Below, one piece after another: positions 48,420-59,574 of a stretch of 64,000 nt of DNA; the stretch's first letter is position 1, and the number at the start of each line of letters is the position of its first letter. Below the pieces are notes generated by a model that ran no database searches, had not been told where the DNA came from, and saw only the letters and a list, made by a program, of their open reading frames with translations. The DNA is from Streptomyces sp. Ru71 (GTDB taxonomy: Bacteria; Actinomycetota; Actinomycetes; Streptomycetales; Streptomycetaceae). The position numbers were made by a program, and so were the translations under genes. The DNA lies in contig NZ_PQSS01000001.1 of NCBI RefSeq assembly GCF_002920535.1, forward strand, positions 124,001 through 188,000, given 5' to 3'.

Positions 48420-49891
48420 ATGGTAGCGGCGCGGATCACAGTCAACGGGAACGAAACGCCGATCTCTCCCGCTGCTCCCCACACCACGGTTCTGGATTTC
48501 CTGCGCGAGCGTGGCCTCACCGGTACCAAGGAGGGCTGCGCCGAGGGTGAGTGCGGTGCCTGTTCGGTCCTGGTGGCCCGTCCCGGAGTGAACAAGCCCA
48601 CCGACTGGGTGGCGGTCAACGCCTGTCTGGTCCCGGTCGCGGCACTCGACGGTCAGGAGATCGTCACCTCCGAAGGCCTCGCCATCCCCGGCGAGGACGG
48701 CACGCCGCCCACCCTGCACCCGGTGCAGGAGGAGATGGCGGTCCGTGGCGGTTCCCAGTGCGGTTACTGCACCCCGGGATTCATCTGCAGCATGGCCGCC
48801 GAGTACTACCGGCCCGACCGCTGCGCCCACGCCCACTCCGAGGCGGACCCGGCCGAGAGCGCCGACTCCGAGCACGGTCCGAACGGCTTCGACCTGCACT
48901 CGCTGAGCGGCAACCTGTGCCGCTGCACCGGTTACCGCCCGATCCGCGACGCCGCGTTCGCCGTCGGGGAACCCGCCGAGGACGACCCGCTGGCGCAGCG
49001 CCGCGAGCAGTCCCCGCCCGAGCCGGTCGCCACCGAGTACGCCCAGGACGACAGCGTGTTCCTGCGGCCGGGCACCCTGGCCGAGACGCTGGAGCTGCTG
49101 CGCGCCCGGCCCGACGCCGTCGTGGTCGCCGGCAGCACCGACTGGGGCGTCGAGGTCAACATCCGCTCCCGCCGGGCCGATTGCGTCGTCGCCATCGACC
49201 GCCTGCCCGAACTGCGGGACCTGCGCTTCGAGTCCGACCACATCGAGATCGGCGCGGCCCAGACGCTCACCGAGATCGAGCGCCGCCTCGACGGCAGCGT
49301 CCCGCTGCTGGCGGAGCTGTTCCCGCAGTTCGCCTCCCGGCTCATCCGCAACAGCGCGACCCTCGGCGGCAACCTGGGTACCGGCTCCCCGATCGGCGAC
49401 AGCCCGCCCGTGCTGCTCGCGCTGGAGGCGTCGGTGGTGCTCGCCGACGCCGACGGTGAGCGGGTCGTCCCGCTGGCCGAGTACTTCACCGGCTACCGCC
49501 AGAGCGTGCGCCGTCCCGGCGAGCTGATCCGCGCCGTGCGCATCCCGCTGCCGCTGTCGCCCGTCACGGCCTTCCACAAGATCGCCAAGCGCCGTTTCGA
49601 CGACATCTCCAGTGTGGCGGTCGCCTTCGCCCTCGACATCGAGGACGGCGTCGTCCGCAAGGCCCGCATCGGCCTGGGCGGCGTGGCCGCCACCCCGATC
49701 CGCGCCCTGGCCACCGAGGCGGCCCTGGAGGGCAAGCCGTGGGTGACGGACACCGTGGAGGCCGCGGCGAAGGTGCTGCGGGGCGAGGGCACGCCGATGG
49801 ACGACCATCGCGCCAGCTCCCTCTACCGTTCCGCGATGCTCGGCCAGAGCCTGCTGAAGCTGCACGCACAGACCACCGAGGCGGTGTCGTC

Positions 49892-49895
<4 letters not shown>
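48420..49895 (+). CDS. xdhA: Xanthine dehydrogenase small subunit (2Fe-2S plus FAD domains)
   Basis: A 491-residue fused iron-sulphur/FAD subunit, the XdhA type that passes electrons from the molybdenum site to NAD. The first cluster uses EGCAEGECGACSVL and a later Cys (NACL). The second uses SQCGYCTPGFIC and GNLCRCTGYRP. The FAD domain has VVAGSTDWGVEVN and RNSATLGGNLGTGSPIGD. It oxidises hypoxanthine and xanthine to urate with XdhB. The ATG at 48420 has AAGG 8 nt upstream. It is the first gene of a coupled operon with a long leader. Confidence 0.95.
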
Positions 49896-52321
<2,426 letters not shown>

Positions 52322-52322
52322 C

Positions 52323-53132
52323 ATGACGTGGGTCGCCGCGGTCGCACGGTTGCGAGCACGCCGGGAGCCCGGCGTGCTGGTGACCGTCGCGACCGTGCGC
52401 GGCCACGCCCCGCGCGACGCCGGTGCCAAGCTCGTCGTGGGGCAGAGCGAGACATGGGGCTCGATCGGCGGTGGCAATGTCGAGGCCGTCGCGATCGACC
52501 GGGCCCGGGAGATGATCGCCGCGTCCAAGCCGGAGCCGGAGCTGATCGATTTCGCCCTGAACGACAAGGTGACCAACCAGCACGGAGTGCAGTGCTGCGG
52601 CGGCACGGTCCAGGTGCTGCTCGAACCGCTTCCGGTGGTACGGGCGGTGGCGATCTTCGGTGTCGGCCACGTCGGGCTGGAACTGGCGCGCATCCTGGCA
52701 CGTCAGGATCTCGACCTGCATCTGATCGACACTCGCTCCGACGTCCTCGCCAAGGAGCGGCTCGACGTGCTGGCGGACGCGGTGGCGCAGGTGCACGTGC
52801 ATCACACGCCGCTGCTGCCCGAGGAGGTCCTGGAGGACCTGCCGCGCGGCACCCACATCCTGATCATGACCCATGATCACGCCGAGGACGCCGCCCTGTG
52901 CGACGCCGCTCTGCGTACGACCCATCTCGGCTCCATCGGGCTGATCGGGTCGTCGGCCAAGTGGGTGCGGTTCCGCAAGCGCCTCGCCACCGAGGGCGGG
53001 CACGACGAGGCCACGATCGACCGGATCAAGACCCCGATCGGGCTGCCCGACATCACCGGCAAGGAACCGGCGACCATCGCCGTGAGCGTCGCCGCGGATC
53101 TGCTGCGCACCTTCGAGACCGAGGGGGACTGA
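52323..53132 (+). CDS. xdhC: XdhC molybdenum-cofactor insertion protein
   Basis: A 269-residue XdhC/CoxI family protein that binds Moco, aids its sulphuration and inserts it into XdhB. It has the N-terminal GHAPRDAGAKLVV and SIGGGNVEAVAI, then Cys pair NQHGVQCCGGTVQVLLEP, a Rossmann-like VAIFGVGHVGLELARIL and the LGSIGLIGSSAKWVRFRKRL motif. ATG at 52323 is one base after the xdhB stop; an in-frame GTG at 52314 is an alternative. The operon ends with a strong hairpin 22 bp beyond the stop. Confidence 0.93.
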   Translation: MTWVAAVARLRARREPGVLVTVATVRGHAPRDAGAKLVVGQSETWGSIGGGNVEAVAIDRAREMIAASKPEPELIDFALNDKVTNQHGVQCCGGTVQVLLEPLPVVRAVAIFGVGHVGLELARILARQDLDLHLIDTRSDVLAKERLDVLADAVAQVHVHHTPLLPEEVLEDLPRGTHILIMTHDHAEDAALCDAALRTTHLGSIGLIGSSAKWVRFRKRLATEGGHDEATIDRIKTPIGLPDITGKEPATIAVSVAADLLRTFETEGD

Positions 53133-53153
53133 CCCTCTCCACCGGAAAACGGC

Positions 53154-53195
53154 AGGGGTGCCCCGCGCACGTGCGACAGCACGCGGGGCACCCCT
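53154..53195. terminator. Strong terminator after xdhC
   Basis: AGGGGTGCCCCGCG (53154-53167) pairs perfectly with CGCGGGGCACCCCT (53182-53195), a 14-bp stem with a 14-nt loop, followed by TCTGCTT. It separates convergent xdhC and the Mrr-type gene and can serve both strands. Confidence 0.85.
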
Positions 53196-53228
53196 TCTGC
53201 TTGGTCACGAGACGACGCGGTCGCACAG

Positions 53229-54038
53229 TCACAGCAGCTCACCCTCGTCGACGTCCCGCCCAGCAAGCGGCGTCAGCAGCCAGGGCGCGGGTCCGGTGCC
53301 GTCGTTCCACGCCCGCAGAGCGGTTCCGTCCACGCAGACGATGCCGCACTGTTCGGCGTACTCGGCGGCCGGCGTGGTGAAGTCGCTCGTCGTGACGACG
53401 ACCGCGACATCGGCCCCGTGCACGGTGTAGCAGGTGCCGCCGAAGCGCTGCAGATCCTGGGAGCCGACGCGGTGCGCGTCGCCGTAGCGCTTGCACTGGA
53501 CGACCACCCGCCGTCCGTCCGGGGCCACGGCCAGCACGTCCGCGCCCAGATCGCCGGCGCCGCCGACGACTTCGACGTCCGAGCAACCGTCCCGTGCGCA
53601 CAGCTCGGCCACCGCCTGCTCGAACTCGTCGGGGCCCAGGGCGTCGTAGTCGCCGGCGCTGGGCTGCGGGACGGAGACGTCGCTGACGGGGAAGGCACCG
53701 TCGGCCTGCCGCGGCAGGTGCGGGGACAAGGGCTTCGCATCGGGTGTCTCCAGCTCCTCCAGCGCCGTGTCCGTCGCCGCCTCCAGCGCCTCGGCGGCCC
53801 GCCGAGCGGTGCGCGCGGCGCAGACCCGACGCCGCCGGCGGTGCAGCGCGAGCGCGACGGACGCGGCGACGAGACACAGAACGACCTCCCATACGGGCCG
53901 CCGCTCGACGGTCTCGACCACGGTGCGGACGGCGAATCCCACAGCGCACAGGACGAGTGCGAGGATGGCGAAGAACAGCGCGGTCGCACGGAGGTCGAAC
54001 CGCCGGCGACCGGTACGTCGGACACGACGCGCGGGCAT
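53229..54038 (-). CDS. Membrane-anchored Mrr-type restriction endonuclease-fold protein
   Basis: A 269-residue protein. Two hydrophobic segments near the N terminus (about 19-37 and 48-66) are followed by an Arg/Ala-rich helical stretch, then a PD-(D/E)xK nuclease domain of the Mrr_cat type: the catalytic Asp lies in GGAGDLGADVLAV and the QxK pair is Q181/K183 in VVVQCKRYGDAH. It ends with TSDFTTPAAEYAEQCGIVCVDG, also typical. Nucleases of this kind restrict methylated DNA or act in stress responses; membrane anchoring suggests contact with incoming DNA. GTG at 54044 is an alternative start. Confidence 0.82.
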   Translation of the reverse strand: MPARRVRRTGRRRFDLRATALFFAILALVLCAVGFAVRTVVETVERRPVWEVVLCLVAASVALALHRRRRRVCAARTARRAAEALEAATDTALEELETPDAKPLSPHLPRQADGAFPVSDVSVPQPSAGDYDALGPDEFEQAVAELCARDGCSDVEVVGGAGDLGADVLAVAPDGRRVVVQCKRYGDAHRVGSQDLQRFGGTCYTVHGADVAVVVTTSDFTTPAAEYAEQCGIVCVDGTALRAWNDGTGPAPWLLTPLAGRDVDEGELL

Positions 54039-54314
54039 GGCCACGATGGTGAAAGCCCCTCTCCCAGCGGCAACGAAGATCACTACCGCCGTCTGCCCGC
54101 GATCCACCGGTTCACCCGGCCGCAGCCGCCCCAGGCAAAACGACCCGTGACATGCTCCGATCACCAGGGCCGCGGTGCCCGGCGGTCGCATAATGGCTGA
54201 TGAGCCGCCGACCTCGGCCGCCGATTCCGGCCGTCGGCGCCGGAGCGGACGTGCCTCGGCGCGGGCGGGCGGGCCGTGCCGCGCGGACCGGACCGCGAAG
54301 GAGTGACCCCGCAG

Positions 54315-56195
54315 ATGGACGTCTACCGTGAGCTCCACCGGCGCAGCATCGCCGATCCCGAGGCCTTCTGGGCGGAGGCCGCCGAAGCCGTGACCTGGGA
54401 CCGCGACCCGGTGAGAGTGCTGGACTCGGACCGGCCCCCGTTCCACCGCTGGTTCCCCGACGCCGAGATCAACACCTGCCGCAACGCCCTAGACCGCCAT
54501 GTCGAGGCCGGCCACGGCTCCCGCACCGCCCTGATCCACGACAGCCCGGTCACCGGCACATGCACCACCTTCACCTACGCCGAACTGCTGGACCTGACGG
54601 CCCGTTTCGCGGGCGTGCTGCGTGGCCTCGGCGTCACCAAGGGCGACCGCGTCGTCATCTCGATGCCGATGGTGCCGCAGGCGGTGATCGCGATGCTGGC
54701 CTGCGCCCGGCTGGGCGCCGTCCACTCCGTCGTCTTCGGCGGCTTCGCCGCCAAGGAACTCGCCGTGCGCATCGACGACGCCCGGCCCAAGGTCGTCGTC
54801 TCCGCCTCCTGCGGCATCGAGGCGGGCCGTGTCGTCCCGTACCAGCCGATGCTCGACGAGGCACTGCGGCTGGCCGAGCACACGCCCGAGCGCTGCGTCA
54901 TCCTCCAGCGCCCGCAATGCCGGGCCGACCTCACCGACCGCGACCTCGACTGGGACGAGGCGATGGCCGGCGCCGAACCCGCCGACTGCGTGACGGTCGC
55001 CGCGACCGACCCCCTGTACATCCTCTACACGTCGGGCACCACCGGCCGGCCCAAGGGCGTCGTCCGCGACAACGGCGGCCATGCCGTCGCCCTCGCCTGG
55101 AGCATGGGCCACATCTTCGGCATCGGCCCCGGCGACGTGTGGTGGGCCGCCTCCGACGTCGGCTGGGTCGTCGGCCACTCCTACATCGTCTACGCCCCGC
55201 TGATCGCCGGTGCCACGACCGTCGTCTACGAGGGCAAGCCCGTCGGCACCCCGGACGCGGGCGCCTTCTGGCGGGTGATCGGCGAGCACGGGGTGAAGGC
55301 CATGTTCACCGCGCCCACCGCGATTCGCGCGATCAAGAAGGAGGATCCGCAGGGAGCCCTGCTCGCCCGGTACGACACCAGCCGCCTGCGCAGCCTCTTC
55401 CTGGCCGGTGAGCGCCTCGACACCGACACCTACTCCTGGGCCACGCGCGTCCTCGGGGTGCCCGTCGTCGACAACTGGTGGCAGACGGAGACCGGTTGGC
55501 CCATCGCCGCCGCTCCGCGCGGCGTCGACGGCGTCGCCGTGCGGCCCGGCTCGCCCGGTGTGCCGATGCCCGGATACGACCTGCGCGTCCTCGACCCGGC
55601 CGGCAACGAGTGCGCCCCGGGGCAGGACGGCGCGGTGGCCCTGCGGCTGCCGCTGCCGCCGGGCACGCTGCCGACGCTGTGGCAGGACGACGAGCGGTAC
55701 GTGGCCTCCTACCTCTCCGCGTATCCGGGCCACTACCTCACCGGCGACGGCGGGCACGTCGACGAGGACGGCTACGTCTACGTCACAGGCCGCACCGACG
55801 ACGTCATCAACGTCGCGGGCCACCGGTTGTCCACCGGCGTCATGGAGGAGGTCGTCGCCGCCCACCCGGACGTCGCGGAGTGCGCGGTGATCGCGGTGCC
55901 CGACGAACTGAAGGGACAGGTGCCGCGCGCCCTGGTCGTCCTCAAGGCCGGCGCCGCCACCACCCCCGACCGGCTGCAGCGCGAGATCGTCGCCGACGTC
56001 CGCGGCCAGGTGGGTGCCGTCGCGTCGTTGAAACAGGTCACCGTGGTCCCGGCGCTGCCGAAGACCCGGTCGGGGAAGATCCTGCGCGCGGCCATGCGCT
56101 CGATCGCCGACGGCCGTGATACCCCGACGCCCGCCACGGTCGAGGACCCGGCCGTCCTGGACGTACTGCGAGGCATGCTGCGCCCCGAGGCGTGA
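54315..56195 (+). CDS. Acyl-CoA synthetase (acetyl/propionyl-CoA synthetase type)
   Basis: A 626-residue adenylate-forming enzyme that activates a short acid to its CoA thioester. It has the N-terminal ACS domain, P-loop ILYTSGTTGRPKGVVRDNGGH, WWQTETGWPI and YVTGRTDDVINVAGHRLST, ending with PKTRSGKILRAAMRSIA, whose Lys is the acetylation-regulated residue. The DNGGHAVAL segment and overall pattern favour propionyl-CoA synthetase (PrpE-like) over acetyl-CoA synthetase. ATG at 54315 has AAGGAG 11 nt upstream. It stands alone between a divergent nuclease and a convergent LacI gene. Confidence 0.9.
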   Translation: MDVYRELHRRSIADPEAFWAEAAEAVTWDRDPVRVLDSDRPPFHRWFPDAEINTCRNALDRHVEAGHGSRTALIHDSPVTGTCTTFTYAELLDLTARFAGVLRGLGVTKGDRVVISMPMVPQAVIAMLACARLGAVHSVVFGGFAAKELAVRIDDARPKVVVSASCGIEAGRVVPYQPMLDEALRLAEHTPERCVILQRPQCRADLTDRDLDWDEAMAGAEPADCVTVAATDPLYILYTSGTTGRPKGVVRDNGGHAVALAWSMGHIFGIGPGDVWWAASDVGWVVGHSYIVYAPLIAGATTVVYEGKPVGTPDAGAFWRVIGEHGVKAMFTAPTAIRAIKKEDPQGALLARYDTSRLRSLFLAGERLDTDTYSWATRVLGVPVVDNWWQTETGWPIAAAPRGVDGVAVRPGSPGVPMPGYDLRVLDPAGNECAPGQDGAVALRLPLPPGTLPTLWQDDERYVASYLSAYPGHYLTGDGGHVDEDGYVYVTGRTDDVINVAGHRLSTGVMEEVVAAHPDVAECAVIAVPDELKGQVPRALVVLKAGAATTPDRLQREIVADVRGQVGAVASLKQVTVVPALPKTRSGKILRAAMRSIADGRDTPTPATVEDPAVLDVLRGMLRPEA

Positions 56196-56254
56196 GCCGA
56201 GCGGGAACCCCCGCTCGGCCCGCCGTCGTCGGTACCCCGCCCGGCCGGCCGCGG

Positions 56255-57340
56255 TCAGCGCGCCGGCCCCGGCGGCGGGGTGGTGCTCTCGCGCACCACC
56301 AGCCGGGTCGGCACCAGCGTGGTGCCCCGTTCCGTTCCCTCCCCGCGTACCTTGCTCAGCGCGGCCTCGACACAGAGCCGTCCCACCTCCGCGAAGTCCT
56401 GATGGACCGTGGTCAGCGGAGGGAGGAAGTGCGCGGCCTCGGGGATGTCGTCGAAGCCGACGACGCTGACGTCCTCGGGGACACGCCGGCCGTGTTCGTG
56501 CAGGGCGCGCTGGAGCCCCAGGGCCATCTGGTCGTTGGCGACGAAGACGGCCGTGCAGTCGTCACGTCGGGCCAGTTCGAGCCCCGCGCGGTAGCCGGAC
56601 TCCGTCGACCAGTCGCCCTGGATCAGCGGCGGAGCCGCGCGTCCGGCTTCGGCGAGGACCGCGCGCCAGGCGTCCGTGCGGCGCTGGGCGGCGAAGGAAC
56701 CTTCCGGTCCGCCCAGGTGCCACACGGTCCGGTGCCCCAGTTCGAGGAGGTGCCGCACCGCCGCCCGGGCCCCGCCGGCCTGGTCGGTGTCGACCACGGT
56801 GTAGCGGTCACCGGCGTCGGAGTCGACCACCACGACCTGCACATGCGGGGGCAGGTTGATGGTCGCCGCGTCGAGCAGGTGGACCTCCATGATGACGATC
56901 ACCGCGTCGACGGCGAGTTCCTCCAACCGGGAGAAGGCGCCGCGGACTTCGTCCTGGGTCGGTATGGCGACCGGCAACAGGGTCACCGCGTAGCCCTCGC
57001 GCGCCGCGGAGGTGGCGATCGCCTCCAGCGTCCGGACGTTGCCGGTGGTGGCCAGCGTGAACGTGATGACGCCGATGGTGCGGAACTCACCGCGCTTGAG
57101 CGCCCGGGCCGCGCTGTTGGGCCGGTATCCGAGTTCCTTCATCGCGGCGAGCACGGCGCGGCGGGTCTCCTCGTTGACCCCGGCGTAGCCGTTGGACACC
57201 CGGGAGACCGTCTGCGAGGAGACGCCGGCCAGCCGTGCGACGTCGGCCATGGAGGCCGTGCGGGGACCGCGCCGGGCCTGTCCGCGCCGGCCGGCCGACG
57301 GCGTGCCGTCCGGGGGGCCGGGTCTCTTCGCCATGTCCAC
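56255..57340 (-). CDS. LacI-family repressor of the galactan-type sugar cluster
   Basis: A 361-residue regulator: after a basic leader of about 30 residues, the LacI HTH is MADVARLAGVSSQTVSRVSN with the hinge helix PNSAARALKRG, then a periplasmic-binding-like sugar domain (VFVANDQMALGLQRAL, VSVVGFDDIPEAAHF). It is divergent from the sugar ABC operon, and TGTTTACGTAAACA sites lie between, so it represses the operon and itself until a galacto-oligosaccharide or galactose binds. Start at 57340 or the Met at 57334. Confidence 0.92.
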   Translation of the reverse strand: MDMAKRPGPPDGTPSAGRRGQARRGPRTASMADVARLAGVSSQTVSRVSNGYAGVNEETRRAVLAAMKELGYRPNSAARALKRGEFRTIGVITFTLATTGNVRTLEAIATSAAREGYAVTLLPVAIPTQDEVRGAFSRLEELAVDAVIVIMEVHLLDAATINLPPHVQVVVVDSDAGDRYTVVDTDQAGGARAAVRHLLELGHRTVWHLGGPEGSFAAQRRTDAWRAVLAEAGRAAPPLIQGDWSTESGYRAGLELARRDDCTAVFVANDQMALGLQRALHEHGRRVPEDVSVVGFDDIPEAAHFLPPLTTVHQDFAEVGRLCVEAALSKVRGEGTERGTTLVPTRLVVRESTTPPPGPAR

Positions 57341-57365
57341 TGGCTGTCACTGCCTTCCCGTCACG

Positions 57366-57379
57366 TGTTTACGCAAACC
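57366..57379. promoter_or_regulatory. LacI operator O1 (near the lacI-type gene)
   Basis: TGTTTACGCAAACC matches 12 of 14 bases of the perfect palindrome found twice nearby. It is 26 bp upstream of the regulator start, suited to autoregulation. Confidence 0.7.
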
Positions 57380-57470
57380 TAACAAACCGCTGCGACTGCC
57401 CGTGAGCGCCGTTTCTTCCGCTCCACCCTTGACCGGCACCACGGGGCAGGGTAGACATTCCGCCAGCCGA

Positions 57471-57484
57471 TGTTTACGTAAACA
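57471..57484. promoter_or_regulatory. LacI operator O2
   Basis: TGTTTACGTAAACA is a perfect 14-bp palindrome with a central CG, as LacI-family sites have. It starts 105 bp (about ten turns) after O1 and 43 bp before O3. Confidence 0.88.
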
Positions 57485-57513
57485 TAACAGCCCAGTGTCA
57501 CCGCGCGACTCGA

Positions 57514-57527
57514 TGTTTACGTAAACA
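57514..57527. promoter_or_regulatory. LacI operator O3 (near the permease gene)
   Basis: A second perfect TGTTTACGTAAACA, 39 bp upstream of the first permease start. Bound LacI protein here would block transcription of the ABC operon. Confidence 0.88.
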
Positions 57528-57565
57528 CCCGCCCCTGCCCTGCGACTCCGAGTGCGAGGAACGAC

Positions 57566-58492
57566 ATGACAACGCTGCACCCGCCGGCGGCTGCCGCGCC
57601 GCAGCAGGCACCACCCCCCACCAGACGGGACCGCACCTCCTGGGCGGGCTGGGGCTTCCTCGCTCCCTTCGTGGCCGTCTTCGCGCTGGTGTTCCTCGCC
57701 CCCATCGCCTACTCGCTCTACCTGAGCCTGTTCCGCGACCGGCTCATCGGCGGCACCACGTTCGTCGGCCTGGACAACTACACCGAGGCGCTGCAGGACA
57801 GGAACTTCTGGGCGGCACTCGGCCGCGTGTCGCTCTTCCTCTGCGTCCAGGTGCCGATCATGCTCGGCATCGCCCTGCTCGTGGCGCTCGCACTCGACAG
57901 CGGACGCCTCTACGGCAAGAACTTCTTCCGTATCTCGATCTTCCTGCCCTACGCGGTGCCGGCCGTCGTCGCCACACTCATGTGGGGGTTCATGTACGGC
58001 ACCCGCTTCGGCCTCGTCGGCGACATCGACGACGCCTTCGGGCTGTCGCTGCCCGACCCGCTCTCCCCGGACCTCGTGCTCGCCTCGATCGGCAACATCG
58101 TCACCTGGGAGTTCGTCGGCTACAACATGCTGATCTTCTACTCGGCGTTGCGTGTCGTCCCGCACTCCCTCTACGAGGCGGCCGAGATCGACGGAGCCGG
58201 ACAGATCCGCGTCATCACCGCCATCAAGCTCCCGGCGATCCGCGGGGCCCTGGTCATCGCGACCATCTTCTCCGTCATCGGCAGCTTCCAGCTCTTCAAC
58301 GAGCCGAGCGTCCTGCAGAAGCTCGCACCCAACGCCATCACCACGGACTACACCCCGAACTCCTACACGTACTCGCTGTCCTTCTCCGGCCAGCAGCAGA
58401 ACTACTCCGCGACGGTCGCCATCGTCATGGGACTGATCACCATGGCCATCGCCTACGTCGTCCAGCTGCGCGGCATGCGCAAGGGAGCGTGA
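57566..58492 (+). CDS. Sugar ABC transporter permease (MalF-like)
   Basis: A 308-residue inner-membrane permease with six or so helices of the MalF/UgpA type. It opens with a short cytosolic Pro/Ala-rich tail and FLAPFVAVFALVFLAPIAYSLYLSLF, and has the EAA loop LYEAAEIDGAGQIRVITAIKLPAIRGAL that contacts the ATPase. GAGGAA precedes the ATG. The operon has no ATPase gene, consistent with Streptomyces sugar systems that share the MsiK ATPase encoded elsewhere. Partner: the next gene. Confidence 0.93.
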   Translation: MTTLHPPAAAAPQQAPPPTRRDRTSWAGWGFLAPFVAVFALVFLAPIAYSLYLSLFRDRLIGGTTFVGLDNYTEALQDRNFWAALGRVSLFLCVQVPIMLGIALLVALALDSGRLYGKNFFRISIFLPYAVPAVVATLMWGFMYGTRFGLVGDIDDAFGLSLPDPLSPDLVLASIGNIVTWEFVGYNMLIFYSALRVVPHSLYEAAEIDGAGQIRVITAIKLPAIRGALVIATIFSVIGSFQLFNEPSVLQKLAPNAITTDYTPNSYTYSLSFSGQQQNYSATVAIVMGLITMAIAYVVQLRGMRKGA

Positions 58493-58499
58493 GCCCGCG

Positions 58500-59450
58500 A
58501 TGACCGCCACGATATCCACCGCCGCCTCCGACCCCGCGCCCCGCGAGGCCCGCAGAGCCGGCTCCGGGCCCCGGCTGCGCGCCGCCCGTCGCCGAGGTGG
58601 CGCCGGCCGGCCCCGGCGCAGCGTCCTGCTGACCGTGCTCACCGGCCTGGTGCTGCTCTACAGTCTGGCGCCGCTGCTCTGGCTCGCCATCAGCGCGACC
58701 AAGACCCAGGCGGGCCTGGCCCGTTCGACCGGCTTGTGGTTCGACAGCGACTTCGCCCTCTGGGACAACATCACACAGACGTTCACCTACGACGACGGCG
58801 TCTTCACCCGCTGGCTGCTCAACACCCTGTTGTACGTCGTGCTCGGAGCGGGCGGCGCCACCTTCCTCGCGGTGCTGGGCGGCTACGCGCTGGCCAAGTT
58901 CGACTTCCCCGGCCGGCGTGCCGTGTTCGCCGTCGTCATCGGCGCCGTCGCCGTGCCGGGGACCGCGCTGGCGGTGCCGACCTTCCTGATGTTCAGCACC
59001 ATGGGACTCACCAACACCCCCTGGGCCGTGATCATCCCGTCGCTGATCTCCCCGTTCGGCCTGTACCTGATGTGGGTGTTCGCCGGTGAGGCCATCCCGA
59101 CGGAACTGCTGGAAGCGGCCCGCATGGACGGCGCGAGCGAGATCCGCGTCTTCTTCCAGGTGGCCCTGCCCCTGCTCGCGCCGGGCATCGTCACCGTCTC
59201 GCTGTTCACCATGGTCGCCACCTGGAACAACTACTTCCTGCCGCTGATCATGATCAAGGACCCGGACTGGTATCCGCTGACTCTGGGCCTCAACAGCTGG
59301 AACGCCCAGGCCGCGACCGCCGGCGGACAGCCCGTGTTCAACCTGGTGATCACCGGCTCCCTGCTCACCATCGTCCCGCTGATCGCGGCCTTCCTGATGC
59401 TGCAGAAGTACTGGCAGTCCGGACTCGCCGCCGGAAGCGTCAAGGAGTGA
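58500..59450 (+). CDS. Sugar ABC transporter permease (MalG-like)
   Basis: A 316-residue MalG/UgpE-type permease. After an Arg/Ala-rich cytosolic tail it has about six helices and the EAA loop LLEAARMDGASEIRVFFQVALPLLAPGIV. It starts 8 bp behind the first permease gene and forms the heterodimeric channel with it. It probably imports galacto-oligosaccharides, judged from the enzymes downstream. Confidence 0.93.
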   Translation: MTATISTAASDPAPREARRAGSGPRLRAARRRGGAGRPRRSVLLTVLTGLVLLYSLAPLLWLAISATKTQAGLARSTGLWFDSDFALWDNITQTFTYDDGVFTRWLLNTLLYVVLGAGGATFLAVLGGYALAKFDFPGRRAVFAVVIGAVAVPGTALAVPTFLMFSTMGLTNTPWAVIIPSLISPFGLYLMWVFAGEAIPTELLEAARMDGASEIRVFFQVALPLLAPGIVTVSLFTMVATWNNYFLPLIMIKDPDWYPLTLGLNSWNAQAATAGGQPVFNLVITGSLLTIVPLIAAFLMLQKYWQSGLAAGSVKE

Positions 59451-59574
59451 GCCGCGCCCGATCCGGCGCACCGCAGTCTCCGCCCAAGTGCCGCGTCCCG
59501 CACCGGTACTTCGCCTCACCACGACCCTGTCAACCCTCACCGTCGGTGTCCCGGCAAGAAGTGGAAGTCCCTCC

